Of a DNA stretch of 64,000 nucleotides, positions 20,741 to 31,390 are shown piece after piece. Where the stretch lies: positions 45,460,005 through 45,524,004 of the forward strand of contig OY288248.1 in the NCBI GenBank assembly GCA_958450325.1, in the 5' to 3' direction. This DNA is from Agrostemma githago. Taxonomy: Eukaryota > Streptophyta > Magnoliopsida > Caryophyllales > Caryophyllaceae. The position numbers and the translations under genes were made by a program. The stretch's first letter is position 1, and every line of letters starts with the position of its first letter. The notes under the pieces are model-generated. The model searched no databases. It saw only the letters and a list, made by a program, of their open reading frames with translations, and had not been told where the DNA came from.

Positions 20741-21549
20741 CTCCTACATAAACATAGTCCAGCTACATTAGCACTAACAAGGAGTCGTCTTCAATTATGG
20801 AGCTAGCTCGAGTTTAAGCTGAATAAAGGAGCAATTAATCAAGGTATAATGAAGACATTAACATGGGTTCACACTCATTCAAGCATGGGAAGTATACTGA
20901 AGTTATGAAGGTGTTTAAAGCTGATTATGTTCACATGGTGTACCACGACTAAAGGCTCCCTTGTGAGCTTTGTTTTTGGCTCCATGTTCACATAGATGCC
21001 GCGCCTCATTACTCCTTGTTCAAGCTTTGTTTTCAACTCCCTGTTCACATGGTGTGCCACGGCTGAGTGCTCTTCATCAAGCATTGTTATTAGCTCCTAG
21101 TTTACATTACTTTGTTATTAGCTCCTAGCTTTGTTATTAGCTCCATGTTCACATAGGTGTAACTTTGTTTTTGTCACCCCTAATCAGCCGAGTTTAAGGT
21201 CTGATTGTAGGCTATATATAGCCATTTAGTTGAATGAATAAGACATCCAATTGGCATATCAAAAACCTGAGTAAAGTTAAGCTTTCTTTTACGTCCTTGT
21301 TGTTTACAAGACAAAGTCTAGAGTAAGTCGCGTTACAAGCTCTAAACTCGCTATTTCAATCGAGTGTTTGATCTAGCAATCGCTTTGTTGGAGTATAGGT
21401 CTACTTCACCTAGCATAATATCCTTGGTTACAGTTTATTCATCCTTAAAACTATCCTTTCATTCTGTTTTGGTCACTTGTTTACGTTCCATTTCAGAGTA
21501 CTAATCCTACTTCATATTCTTGTTTCAAAGTTCATATCAACTCACATCA
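20674..21549 (+). repeat. 3' LTR of C (876 bp)
   Basis: It follows the polypurine tract CAAGGGGGAGGAGA and ends CACATCA before CGGTC. Its start encodes the last 22 residues of the C frame. Confidence 0.93.
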
Positions 21550-22241
21550 CGGTCAAAGACTAGGTTCCAGACAAGCTAATCTAGGGGATAGACTAATGAC
21601 TAAGCTAAGGTCTAAAACACGAACTAACAAGGCTAAACGAATAACTAAAGACAAGGAAGCTAATAAATCGATAGGAAGAAACTAGGGCTAGGTCGGGTTC
21701 ATGGATGTCAAGGGCATAAGAAGGGGAAAAACGGGGTTACTAGCGTGCTTTCGTAGCCTAGGTCACGTTCGGGCTCTCGCTACTTAAATGACCTAGGGGT
21801 CATCCTCACCACGCTCTCGCTACTAATGAGGGAACCAAACCTACAAGCAAACACACACATACAAAAGAAGAGGCAAGAAAAAACAAGGATTGATCATCTC
21901 TAGTCTCGCAAGCATTTCATCAAACATGTGGAGTGCAAGGTAAATGGGAAACAACAAAAACAACATCTAATACCACCCATCTCACCCTAATCATCCCTAA
22001 TCACATCCAATCCCCCTAATAACCCTAGCAAGAGTCTACTCAAACATATCTAAAGGAAAGCTAACAAGAACAAGAGAAACTAACACAAAAACAAGAGCAT
22101 ACATATGTAAAACTAACAAGGATGATGAACAAAACAAGAAACAAGAGCTAAAGATTGAAACTTGAATAACATAAACAAAGATTAAGAGTAAAAGGATGAG
22201 AAGATTATACCAACTAACAAGAGAATGAAAAGATGAGAACT

Positions 22242-22683
22242 CCGAAGTTAGTAGGCTGATTGTAGCTTTGTTTGTATCACCCTAGCTTTGTTTGTATCAC
22301 CCTTGACCATTCTGGTTTGGGGACGTTTTGTAGGCTATATATAGCCAACCATTTGATGAATAAGACACACAAGATTTACACACAAGATTTATACACAAAA
22401 CTGAGTAAAGCATTGCTTTCTTTTACGTCCTTGTTGCTTACAAGACAAAGTCTAGAGTTAGTCGCGTTACAAGCTCTAAACTCGCTACTTCAATCGCGTG
22501 TTTGATTTAGCACCCGCTTTGTTGAAGTATAGGTCTACTTCACTAAGCATACTATCCCTTGGTTACGGTTTATTCATCATCACAAACTATCCTTACTATC
22601 TATTTTATTACTTTGTTTACGTTCATTTCAGATCACTATCATTCTTCACGTTGTTGTTTCAAAGTTCATATTAACTCACATCA
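22242..22683 (+). repeat. Truncated CRM LTR (U3 end missing), in the left arm
   Basis: It includes the TATA palindrome, AATAAG and the CACATCA end. It is the inverted copy of the U5 side of the solo LTR 27718-28686, and GTTTG after it corresponds to that solo LTR's target duplication. Confidence 0.85.
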
Positions 22684-23406
22684 GTTTGGTTGGTTGGTTT
22701 GGTTCCCTCATTAGTAGCGAGAGCGTGGTGAGGATGACCCCTAGGCCGTTTAAGTAGCGAGAGCCCGATCGGAACCTAGGCTACGAAAGCACGCTAGTAA
22801 CCCCGTCTTTCCCCTTTTTATGCCCTTGACATCCATGAACCCGACCTAGCCCTAGTTTCTTCTTATCGTTTTATTAGCTTTCGTTAGTCATTAGATGCTT
22901 GTTTTGCCTTGTTAGTTCTTGTCATAGACCTTAGCTTAGTCCTTAGTCTATCCCCTAGTTTAGCTTGTCTCGGACCGAGTCTTGGACCATAGCACCCTCT
23001 TGTTTAGAACTCTCGTCCCTGTGGATCGACTCGACTTTCCCTAGCTACCCAGTTAGGTTAGTTGGTTATTATTTGGTGGCGGGATCCACGGCAAATTCCT
23101 CCCATCAAATTGGCGCCGTTGCCGGGGACGGCGTAGTTTAGACTTTTGTGTGCTTAGTTTTAGACTTTGTTCTTGATTTTTTGTGTTTTCTTCTCCTTGT
23201 GTATCTCCGTTCTACTTCTTGTGTGCTATTCTCCCTTCCTAGTGCCTCAAAAGCACTAGGCTACTAACGTTTGCTCAAGTGCTTCTAGTTCATCCTAGGT
23301 ATCAAAGCAACGTTATGGAAATGGCACGTCCTAGCTTCCATCAATCGTCACGGGACAACTATGGGGCAAATTGCCAAGTCCCAAAATTTCACCAACCATA
23401 TCAACC
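22684..23406 (+). repeat. Inverted copy of E LTR end, tRNA-Asp PBS and gag leader
   Basis: The E LTR end (to 23107, ...CCTCCCATCA) is followed by TGGCGCCGTTGCCGGGGA at 23111-23128. A leader follows, with the start of a gag-like frame (MARPSFHQSS near 23322) and then CAACC, where the D LTR begins. It copies 26996-27717 in opposite orientation. Confidence 0.82.
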
Positions 23407-23876
23407 TGATCCGAATGAAGAAGCAACTAAAGAATTCAATGAAGTCACACTAGCTCCAAATGGTCCTAGTCCAGCCACCTTAGCACCTCCTTCAAGCCTA
23501 GTAGTGTGCCTTCTTCAATTATTGAGCTAGCTCGTGCTTGGACAGAATAAAAGAGCAAATAGTCAAGGCCATATGGATGCATTAACTAGGGTTCACACTC
23601 ATTCAAGCATGGGGAGTGCACCGGAGTTAGGAGGATAATTGTGGGCTGATTGTGTTCACATGCTTACCTCGTCTGAATGCTCTTCTTTAGCTTTGTTTTT
23701 AACTCCTTAAGCTTTGTTTGTATCACCATTAAGCTTTGTTTGTATCACCCTTGACCAGCCTGGTTTAGGGACGTTTTGTAGGCTATATATAGCCATCAAC
23801 TTGATGAATAAAGGCATCCAATCTTCATAACACAAAACTGAGTAAAGCTAAGCTTTTCTTTTCGTCCTTGTAGCTT
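23407..23876 (+). repeat. Truncated inverted copy of the D 5' LTR
   Basis: It begins TGATCCGAATGAAG like the A/F-type LTRs, includes the TATA palindrome and breaks off in R/U5 at the duplication joint. It pairs with 26526-26995. Confidence 0.85.
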
Positions 23877-23887
23877 TTCTTTTCGTC

Positions 23888-24453
23888 ATAGTATGCTTAG
23901 TGAAGTAGACCTATACTTCAACAAAGCGGGTGCTAAATCAAACAACGCGATTGAAGTAGCGAGTTTAGAGCTTGTAACGCGACTAACTCTAGACTTTGTC
24001 TTGTAAACTACAAGGACGTAAAAGAAAGCTTAGCTTTACTCAGGTTTTTGATATCAATATTGGATATCTTATTCATTCAACTAGATGGCTATATATAGCC
24101 TACAAAGGACCCTTAAACCGGCTGGTTAAGGGTGACAAAAACAAAGTTACAACCATGTGAATAAGGAGCTAATAACAAGGCTTAGGAGCTAATAACAAAG
24201 TAATGTAAACATGGAGCTAATAACAAAGCTTGCTGATGTGCACACTATGTGAACATAGCCAAGGTGTGAACCCAAGTTAATGTCTTCAATTTACCTTGAC
24301 TTCTTTGCTCCTTTATTCAGCTCCTATACGAGCTAACTTAATACTTGGAGGAGGCACACTACTAGGCTGGTAGGAGGTGCTAATGTGGCTTGACTAGAAC
24401 TATTAGGAGCTAGTGTTACTTCATTGAACTCTTTAGCCTCTTCATTCGGATCA
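23888..24453 (-). repeat. Truncated CRM LTR, G-like type, inserted in D
   Basis: On the minus strand it starts TGATCCGAATGAAGAGG and resembles the LTR of G. It breaks off toward U5 at the inverted-duplication joint. It directly follows YVRES of the D reading frame, with no polypurine tract between, so it looks like a separate LTR inserted in D rather than D's own 3' LTR. Confidence 0.7.
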
Positions 24454-26239
24454 CTTTCACGTACATAACCTCGACTCATTAACTCATCGATTTGTTTTTG
24501 CAATTCCTTAGTCTCCTCTGGATTACACCTATAGGCTGCCTTATTTGGTAGGGCTGCTCCTGGAATGAGGTCGATTTGGTGTTCTATGCCTCGAATAGGT
24601 GGTAACCCAACTGGTAATTCCTCAGGAAAAACGTCCTCAAACTCGTGTAACAATTCCTCAAATGGCTTTCCTCCAAGCCCATTCTCTACTACTAAGGGTT
24701 CCTCTCTAGCCACCATGACAAAGACACGTTCCCCCCCTTGTAAAGCCTGTTCTACTTCACTCTCACTAGCAAATATGGTAAGGTTAGGCTTCTTAGTTTT
24801 GTTGGCTGCCATAGCTCTAACAGCTTGAGGAGTCATGGGTTTTAGAACGATTTTCTTTCCCTTATCCCTTAACTCGTATTCATTTTTCCTCCCATGGTGT
24901 ACTACATCCCTATCAAACTGCCAAGGACGTCCCAAAAGTATATGACACGCATCCATGGGAATGACATCACATAAAACCTCATCGACATAAGACCCCATGG
25001 TTAAACCTACCCTCACTTGCTTGGTGACCCTTACTTTGTTTCCATCGTCCAACCAATGTAGTGCATACGGTCTAGGGTGACTAGTGGTGGTTAGGCCTAA
25101 TTTAGTTACCATTTCAGTTGAGGCAACATTTGTGCAACTCCCCCCATCAATGATCAAGCTACACCACTTGTTGTTAACTTGACACTTAGTGTGGAAGAGG
25201 TGATCCCTTTGTTCAGTGTTGTGTGGGATGGGGTTGGCATGAAGTGTACGTAGTACCAAAACAGTATCATACGTTGGGGGTTCATAGTCCTCTCTTTCTT
25301 CCTCCTCTTCTTCCTCTTCCTCATTAAACACAGCCCCTATGCGTTGCTCCTCCTCCCACATCTCCTCTCTAAGAGGCATGATTTCTCTTAAGGTAACGAC
25401 TCTCTTATTAGGACACGCATTTTTGTAGTGACCAAAGCCTTGACACTTGAAGCATCGTACCTTGGACAAACTAGTTTCAGTGGGTGTCTTATTTGTGGGT
25501 GGAGTCGGGTTGCTCTTAATAAAAAGGGGTTGATTAGTGTTAACTGAATTGGTCTTGTTACTCCCCTCACCTCGTGACCAAGTATGACTCCTACTAGACT
25601 CATTCTCATACTTAGTTTTCCCTTGAGCCTCAATTTTTAAACATAACCCACATAAAGTATCAAAATCAGAATATGGACATAAATCAACCGTATTAGCAAT
25701 ACTACGATTTAACCCACGTAAGAACCTAGCCATTTTTATCTCTTCATTTTCTTCTACTTCCCCCATTAGTACCAAGTTCTCAAACTCTTCAATGTATTCA
25801 CTAACACTCATTTTTCCTTGTACGAGATTAGCAATCTTTTTGTATAAGGATAACTTATGTGTGGTTGGAACATACCTCTTACGTAGCTTACGTTTTAAGG
25901 ACTCCCAAGAAGAAATCTTACCCTTTCCATCCCTGGTGCGTTGTACCTTCAGCCCTTCGTACCAAAGAGAAGCCCCTTTGCTTAGCTTCAGGATTGCATA
26001 CTTGCACCTCTCCTCGTCCTCTAAGTCCTTGAAGTCAAAAAGCTTCTCCATGTTCCTTTCCCATTCCAAATAGACTTCAGGATCAGTAGCTCCATTGAAC
26101 TCAGGAGTTCGTTCACTTTGATCTTGTCTACCGGTTCCCTTCTTGCTTGGAAACGATAATTCTTGGGCTGGTAGTTCTCTAATGCTTTCTTTAGGTGTTC
26201 CAAGAAGTTAGGGTCTTCAAAGTTCATTACTCCTGCCAT
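24454..26239 (-). pseudogene. gag-pol: D Gag-protease-RT fragment, frameshifted and truncated
   Basis: The start MAGVMNFEDP is at 26239. One base is missing near 26106 relative to F, which shifts the frame between VNEL and the capsid. From 26069 downward the frame is open: capsid, knuckle CFKCQGFGHYKNAC, acidic Glu-rich linker, protease IDGGS, and the beginning of RT to YVRES. Translation would then run into the adjoining LTR and end at 24333. RT catalytic motifs are absent. Confidence 0.85.
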
Positions 26240-26280
26240 GCTTTACGTCTATAGGAAGACCAAAGCTCTGATACCACTAA

Positions 26281-26995
26281 TGATGTGAGTTAAGGTGAAC
26301 TTTGAACAAGTAATATGGATGTTGATAGTATTATGAGATGAACGAAAGATAAGTAACGAAACAGAACGTAATGGTTGTTTGTGAGGATGATAGAACCGTA
26401 ACCAAGGGATAGTATGCTTAGTGAGATAGACCTATACCTCAACAAAGCGGTTGCTAATTCAAACACTCGATTGAAATAGCGAGTATAGAGCTTGTAACGC
26501 GACTAACTCTAGTACTTTGTCTTGTAAGCTACAATGACGAAAAGAAAAGCTTAGCTTTACTCAGTTTTGTGTTATGAAGATTGGATGCCTTTATTCATCA
26601 AGTTGATGGCTATATATAGCCTACAAAACGTCCCTAAACCAGGCTGGTCAAGGGTGATACAAACAAAGCTTAATGGTGATACAAACAAAGCTTAAGGAGT
26701 TAAAAACAAAGCTAAAGAAGAGCATTCAGACGAGGTAAGCATGTGAACACAATCAGCCCACAATTATCCTCCTAACTCCGGTGCACTCCCCATGCTTGAA
26801 TGAGTGTGAACCCTAGTTAATGCATCCATATGGCCTTGAATATTTGCTCTTTTATTCTGTCCAAGCACGAGCTAGCTCAATAATTGAAGAAGGCACACTA
26901 CTAGGCTTGAAGGAGGTGCTAAGGTGGCTGGACTAGGACCATTTGGAGCTAGTGTGACTTCATTGAATTCTTTAGTTGCTTCTTCATTCGGATCA
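26281..26995 (-). repeat. 5' LTR of D (715 bp)
   Basis: Same subfamily and same length as the LTRs of A and F, in minus orientation. Its part 26526-26995 is duplicated in inverted orientation at 23407-23876. Confidence 0.92.
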
Positions 26996-28159
26996 GGTTG
27001 ATATGGTTGGTGAAATTTTGGGACTTGGCAATTTGCCCCATAGTTGTCCCGTGACGATTGATGGAAGCTAGGACGTGCCATTTCCATAACGTTGCTTTGA
27101 TACCTAGGATGAACTAGAAGCACTTGAGCAAACGTTAGTAGCCTAGTGCTTTTGAGGCACTAGGAAGGGAGAATACCACACAAGAAGTAGAACGGAGATA
27201 CACAAGGAGAAGAAAACACAAAAATCAAGAACAAAGTCTAAAACTAAGCACACAAAAGTCTAAACTACGCCGTCCCCGGCAACGGCGCCAATTTGATGGG
27301 AGGAATTTGCCGTGGATCCCGCCACCAAATAATAACCAACTAACCTAACTGGGTAGCTAGGGAAAGTCGAGTCGATCCACAGGGACGAGAGTTCTAAACA
27401 AGAGGGTGCTATGGTCCAAGACTCGGTCCGAGACAAGCTAAACTAGGGGATAGACTAAGGACTAAGCTAAGGTCTATGACAAGAACTAACAAGGCAAAAC
27501 AAGCATCTAATGACTAACGAAAGCTAATAAAACGATAAGAAGAAACTAGGGCTAGGTCGGGTTCATGGATGTCAAGGGCATAAAAAGGGGAAAGACGGGG
27601 TTACTAGCGTGCTTTCGTAGCCTAGGTTCCGATCGGGCTCTCGCTACTTAAACGGCCTAGGGGTCATCCTCACCACGCTCTCGCTACTAATGAGGGAACC
27701 AAACCAACCAACCAAACTGATGTGAGTTAATATGAACTTTGAAACAACAACGTGAAGAATGATAGTGATCTGAAATGAACGTAAACAAAGTAATAAAATA
27801 GATAGTAAGGATAGTTTGTGATGATGAATAAACCGTAACCAAGGGATAGTATGCTTAGTGAAGTAGACCTATACTTCAACAAAGCGGGTGCTAAATCAAA
27901 CACGCGATTGAAGTAGCGAGTTTAGAGCTTGTAACGCGACTAACTCTAGACTTTGTCTTGTAAGCAACAAGGACGTAAAAGAAAGCAATGCTTTACTCAG
28001 TTTTGTGTATAAATCTTGTGTGTAAATCTTGTGTGTCTTATTCATCAAATGGTTGGCTATATATAGCCTACAAAACGTCCCCAAACCAGAATGGTCAAGG
28101 GTGATACAAACAAAGCTAGGGTGATACAAACAAAGCTACAATCAGCCTACTAACTTCGG
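26526..28159. repeat. Right arm of the inverted duplication (probable source copy)
   Basis: It spans part of the D LTR, the E leader and PBS, the end of the E 5' LTR and the U5 side of the nested solo LTR. It is continuous with complete flanks on its outer side (the solo LTR and E LTR are whole here), so this arm looks original and 22242-23876 the copy. Confidence 0.82.
26996..27293 (-). other. E primer binding site (tRNA-Asp), leader and gag start
   Basis: On the minus strand, TGGCGCCGTTGCCGGGGA (27273-27290) lies just after the LTR end. The leader leads to a short frame beginning MEMARPSFHQSSRDNYGANC near 27090, cut by D at 26995. I cannot assign the peptide beyond its position as a gag start. 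Confidence 0.72.
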
Positions 28160-28686
28160 TGCATATCCCTTGCTTGAATGAGTGTGAACCCAAGTTAATG
28201 CATCCATATGGTCTTGATTATTTGACTTGTAAATCAGATTAGAGCAAAGTATCCACTAGCTCTTTTATTGAAAGTCGATACAAAAGAAACAGTCCCGTCA
28301 AATAAATAACTTCTGCGAAATTCCCATGCACAACTGACTTGTTCGGACCATAACTTTGTCAATACTTGTTCAATGAGCCTTCATGAATAGTCACTGGAAA
28401 GATAAGCTCGAAATCTATCTCCTCCATTTTGAATGACTACGAAATTCCAAGTATAACTCGAGATATGGACTGATCAAAACAACACTGCAAAATGAACTCG
28501 CATCACATGCACAACTGACTTGTTCGGACCATTACTTTGTCAATACTTGTTCAATGAGCCTTCATGAATAGTCATTGAAAAGATAAGCTCGAAATCTATC
28601 TCCTCCATTTTGAATGACTACGAAAGTCCAAGTATAACTCGAGATATGGACTGATCAAAACAACGCGGCAAAATGAACTCGCATCA
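27718..28686 (-). repeat. Solo CRM LTR, M-type end with tandem duplication (969 bp), TSD CAAAC
   Basis: On the minus strand it runs from TGATGCGAGTTC to ACTCACATCA. CAAAC is at 27713-27717 and 28687-28691. The outer ~180 bp (module M) is present twice in tandem, 28327-28505 and 28507-28686, each ending GAACTCGCATCA on the plus strand. It sits in the E 5' LTR. Confidence 0.9.
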
Positions 28687-29343
28687 CAAACACACACATA
28701 CAAGAGAAGAGGCAAGAAAAACAAGGATTGATCATCTCTAGTCTCGCAAGCATTTCATCAAACATGTGGAGTGCAAGGTAAACGGGAAACAACAAAAACA
28801 ACATCTAATACCACCCATCTCACCCTAATCATCCCTAATCACATCCAATCCCCCTAATAACCCTAGCAAGAGTCTACTCAAACATATCTAAAGGAAAGCT
28901 AACAAGAACAAGAGAAACTAACACAAAAACAAGAGCATACATATGTAAAACTAACAAGGATGATGAACAAAACAATAAACAAGAGCTAAAGATTGAAAGT
29001 TGAATAACATAAACAAAGATTAAGAGTAAAAGGATGAGAAGATTATACCAACTAACAAGAGAATGAAAAGATGAGAACTTGTATATAAAGAACACCCAAA
29101 ACATCCACCAATGTTGTCAAGATTGAATGGATTCTTCAAGAGATCCCTTAATACAAGATTAGCTAACTAGATTAAGGACTAATTAATGACTAATCTACTC
29201 TAATCTATGCTAATCTATGCTAAAGTAGTCTAGGGTTTTGTGGGTAATCAAGAACATTTCATAAGAATACAAGAGGGGGGGTATATATAGGGTTACAATG
29301 AATAAGGAGAAGAAAAGAAGTGAAACGAAGCTGCAGATGGCCC

Positions 29344-29488
29344 ATCTCGACCGAGATGAGATGGTCTCGCCCGAGATGAGACCCATCTCGGCCGAGAAGG
29401 CCCCCTTCTTGCCCGAGACGGCCCATCAGTGGCTGCTTCTTTATTGCACTCCTTCCCGACCAAGAAGGCTACTCTTCCCGCCCGGGAA
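29344..29488. repeat. Cluster of quasi-palindromes in the E LTR (TCTCGNCCGAGA type)
   Basis: The units are ATCTCGACCGAGAT (29344-29357), TCTCGCCCGAGA (29365-29376), TCTCGGCCGAGA (29386-29397), CCTTCCCGACCAAGAAGG (29451-29468) and CTTCCCGCCCGGGAAG (29473-29488). They lie on the U3 side of the E TATA candidate. Confidence 0.75.
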
Positions 29489-29807
29489 GGGTCTTGTAGG
29501 CCTCAAATATGATCCCATAGATCCCTCCTTCCTCTTGTTAGGCTTCTCATCGATTCTCCGTGCTCGCGAATGGGTCCCGAGGGGCTCGGGATCGAGTCTA
29601 AGCCACCGAGTGATCGTCGCTTCTCTTCGTTGGCTCCAAATGTGTCGGAAATGACTCGGAATCGTTGCACCTCTCCAAGAATGGTCTTAGGAGCCTAAAA
29701 TGAACTAGAAGAAGCATAAGTAGCCTCGAAACCGCTCCAAAGAGCGATTTCACAAGAGAAATCGGGACCAAAACACAAGGAATAAGCACTACAAAACACA
29801 CTTATCA

Positions 29808-31390
29808 ACAGCTCAAAGAGAGAGGCCATCTGATCATTGGTCAGAGGCGGGATTGGGAGCGCTTTCGGGACAGACCCCGAGGCTCCGGTGGTAGTGACTG
29901 CAGGGAGGGGGGGTTACAGTTTGGACTCTAGCACCAGACCCCTTAGACTCGAATACAGACTCAGACTCTAACTTAGACTCAGACTTGGAATTGGTGTCCG
30001 GCATGTCTCCTTCACCGGTGGTCAGCTTGTAGACTCGGCCCTGGCCGTCGGTCCACTTGACAGTCTTTCTCCATGCTCTCTTCCCGGTGTCAGCACCGAC
30101 CTCTGAGATCAGCTTTGAAGGATCGAACCTGTTGCTTCGAAGGATCAGGTTCACCAAGTCTTCTTTAGGGGTCGGGACAGCCTTGTCTTCCCCAAACAGG
30201 AGCCCCAGCACGGGCTCAGCATTGTCAGAACCCTCCTTGGATTCAGATTGGATGAGGGCGAATATGTCATCCGGAATATAGTTGCATTCCTGAGCTAATT
30301 TAGTCTCGGGATATGTGATAGTTGGTTGGTACAAACCAACTTGAACAGCCCCAAACACTGGTGTGACGAAATAGTCAGCCAACCTTGGGCTATAAGGGCC
30401 TAAGTAGGTACCCTTAATGATGTTGCAGGCCTTCTCAATTCCTGCTCGGACCACATTTCCCGGGGTTAAAGCGTACCCTAGGCCGAAGTGGGATTCTCCG
30501 TCATTCAGGACTTCGATAATCTTCCCAGCTGGAAGATATGGCCTTGAAGTAGCCCCCGGTAGATACCCCAAATTTTGTAGCATCGTGTCGATGCTCGTGG
30601 TGAAATAGGGCCGGAAAAGGTATTCTTCCTCGATCATCCCCACAAAATCGAACCCCCAAAGGTCAGTGCGGTCCGTGGCGTTACAGCTAGCCACGGTCAT
30701 AGGGGTTGCCTCCAGAGTAATAATACTGTCGTGCAGGGGCATTTTGATCTTTCGGTGGAGAGTAGAGGACATCGCCTTTACAACGTGAATCAAAGGCCTT
30801 CCTAGGAGCAAGTTGAAAGAGGAGGTGACATCGATCACCTGGAACTCTAGCTCCTTTTCAATCGGACCCGTTATAATTGTCAGCTTAACGGCCCTAGAAA
30901 CCGACTTTGGGCTTCCATCAAAAGCCTGGATAGTTTGAGCAGTCGGTATGTAGTCGGCCTCGGTGATGCCGAGGGCTTTGGCAGTCCTTAGAGGGAGGAC
31001 ATTCACAGCAGACCCGTCATCAACTAGGGTCATCGGGAGATACTTACCCCGGCAGATTACCTTGATGTACAGGGCTAGATTGTGAGAGGCTCCGAACGGT
31101 GGTAGGTCGGACTCCGAGAAGGTGATTAATGGACCTTCTTCCTTGGACTTGCCATTGAGGTAGGGCATGATGGTGGCTACCATTTCAGTAGGGGTAACCT
31201 GGGAACCGACCTTGATTTGATCGAGAGCCTTAGTAAGTGCCTCTCGATGTTCTTGCGAACTTACCAAGAGTTGCCATATAGTGAGGTCAACCCGAGCCCT
31301 CTTTAGTTGTTTGACAAGAGCCGTGTTAGTGTTAGGCTCTTCAATGGCCTCCTCCGTCCTGGCAGGTTCAGTGACGGTTACCGGGACAGG
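29808..31390 (-). pseudogene. pol: Tat1 gag-protease C-terminal part (broken)
   Basis: On the minus strand the frame is open from about 31385 to 29834. It has LVSSQEHREALTKAL, then the aspartic protease with VDDGSAVNVLPL, a long linker (FRPYFTTSIDTMLQNLGYLP) and an acidic Ser/Glu-rich stretch. One extra base near 29909 in a C run shifts the frame just before PLTNDQMA, as judged against Tat2 at 45830-45900. It is interrupted at its left by E and at its right by a solo LTR. Confidence 0.85.

Larger units (their letters stand above)
17603..21549 (+). mobile_element. Non-autonomous CRM element C (3.9 kb), TSD CGGTC
   Basis: It has two 876-bp LTRs (17603-18478 and 20674-21549), a tRNA-iMet site at 18483-18494, a gag-protease-tail frame and a polypurine tract. 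CGGTC is duplicated at 17598-17602 and 21550-21554. The LTRs differ at roughly seven places by eye. It sits in the E 3' LTR. It has the same organisation as B: gag and protease kept, RT and integrase core gone. Confidence 0.94.
17479..22241 (-). repeat. 3' LTR of E, truncated, interrupted by element C
   Basis: With C and its duplication removed, about 811 bp remain. They match 27294-27717 plus 28692-29080 of the 5' LTR in the same orientation. The copy ends at GAGAACT (22241), where the inverted arm begins, so its U3 half (about 730 bp) is missing. No gene is seen in it. Confidence 0.82.
22242..23876. repeat. Left arm of a ~1.6-kb inverted duplication
   Basis: This segment is the reverse complement of 26526-28159, with one 1-bp indel and only a few mismatches found by eye. 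It contains a truncated CRM LTR (22242-22683), the end of an E LTR (22684-23107), the E primer binding site and leader, and part of the D LTR. Its left edge abuts the E 3' LTR at GAGAACT. Its right edge is at 23876-23887, where a short TTCTTTTCGTC repeat marks the joint. Confidence 0.85.
23888..26995 (-). mobile_element. CRM element D, 5' part, truncated
   Basis: This minus-strand element has a 715-bp 5' LTR (26281-26995), a tRNA-iMet site (26265-26276), gag, protease and the start of RT. The RT ends at a G-like LTR and then the inverted duplication. CAACC next to its LTR (reverse complement at 26996-27000) marks insertion into the E leader. Its 3' half is lost. Confidence 0.85.
17479..29807 (-). 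mobile_element. Athila-like element E (rearranged), TSD ACAGC
   Basis: The outer ends are TGACGGG...CTTATCA, with ACAGC at 17474-17478 and 29808-29812. The element lies in Tat1 between its gag-protease and its RT. Its 5' LTR is at the right (27294-29807 with a nested solo LTR; about 1540 bp net), and a truncated 3' LTR is at the left (17479-22241 around element C). The primer binding site TGGCGCCGTTGCCGGGGA matches tRNA-Asp, commonly used by Athila-type elements. Only a short leader and gag start survive (26996-27272). The rest was lost around element D and an inverted duplication. The family assignment rests on the PBS only. Confidence 0.75.
27294..29807 (-). repeat. 5' LTR of E, with nested solo CRM LTR
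   Basis: Outer start TGATAAGTG at 29807 and end CCCATCA at 27294 (minus strand), about 1540 bp without the solo LTR. CTATATATAC near 29281-29290 is a TATA candidate, and quasi-palindromes (29344-29488) lie just upstream of it. No host gene is seen. Confidence 0.78.

Noticed and set aside
22272..22505. Identical small ORFs at 22272-22505 (plus) and 27896-28129 (minus)
   Set aside because: They lie in CRM LTR sequence duplicated by the inverted repeat. Identity reflects the recent duplication and not coding constraint.
24333..24453. The G-like LTR fragment as D's own 3' LTR
   Set aside because: No polypurine tract precedes it, it joins mid-RT, and its type differs from D's 5' LTR. A separate insertion explains it better.
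28874..29104. Hydrophobic ORF on the minus strand, possible membrane peptide
   Set aside because: It is a frame through the AT-rich E LTR; the other E LTR copy does not support a gene.
29298..29654. ORF of 118 codons over the E palindrome cluster
   Set aside because: It is formed by the GC-rich repeat units in an LTR, without homology or a second copy.
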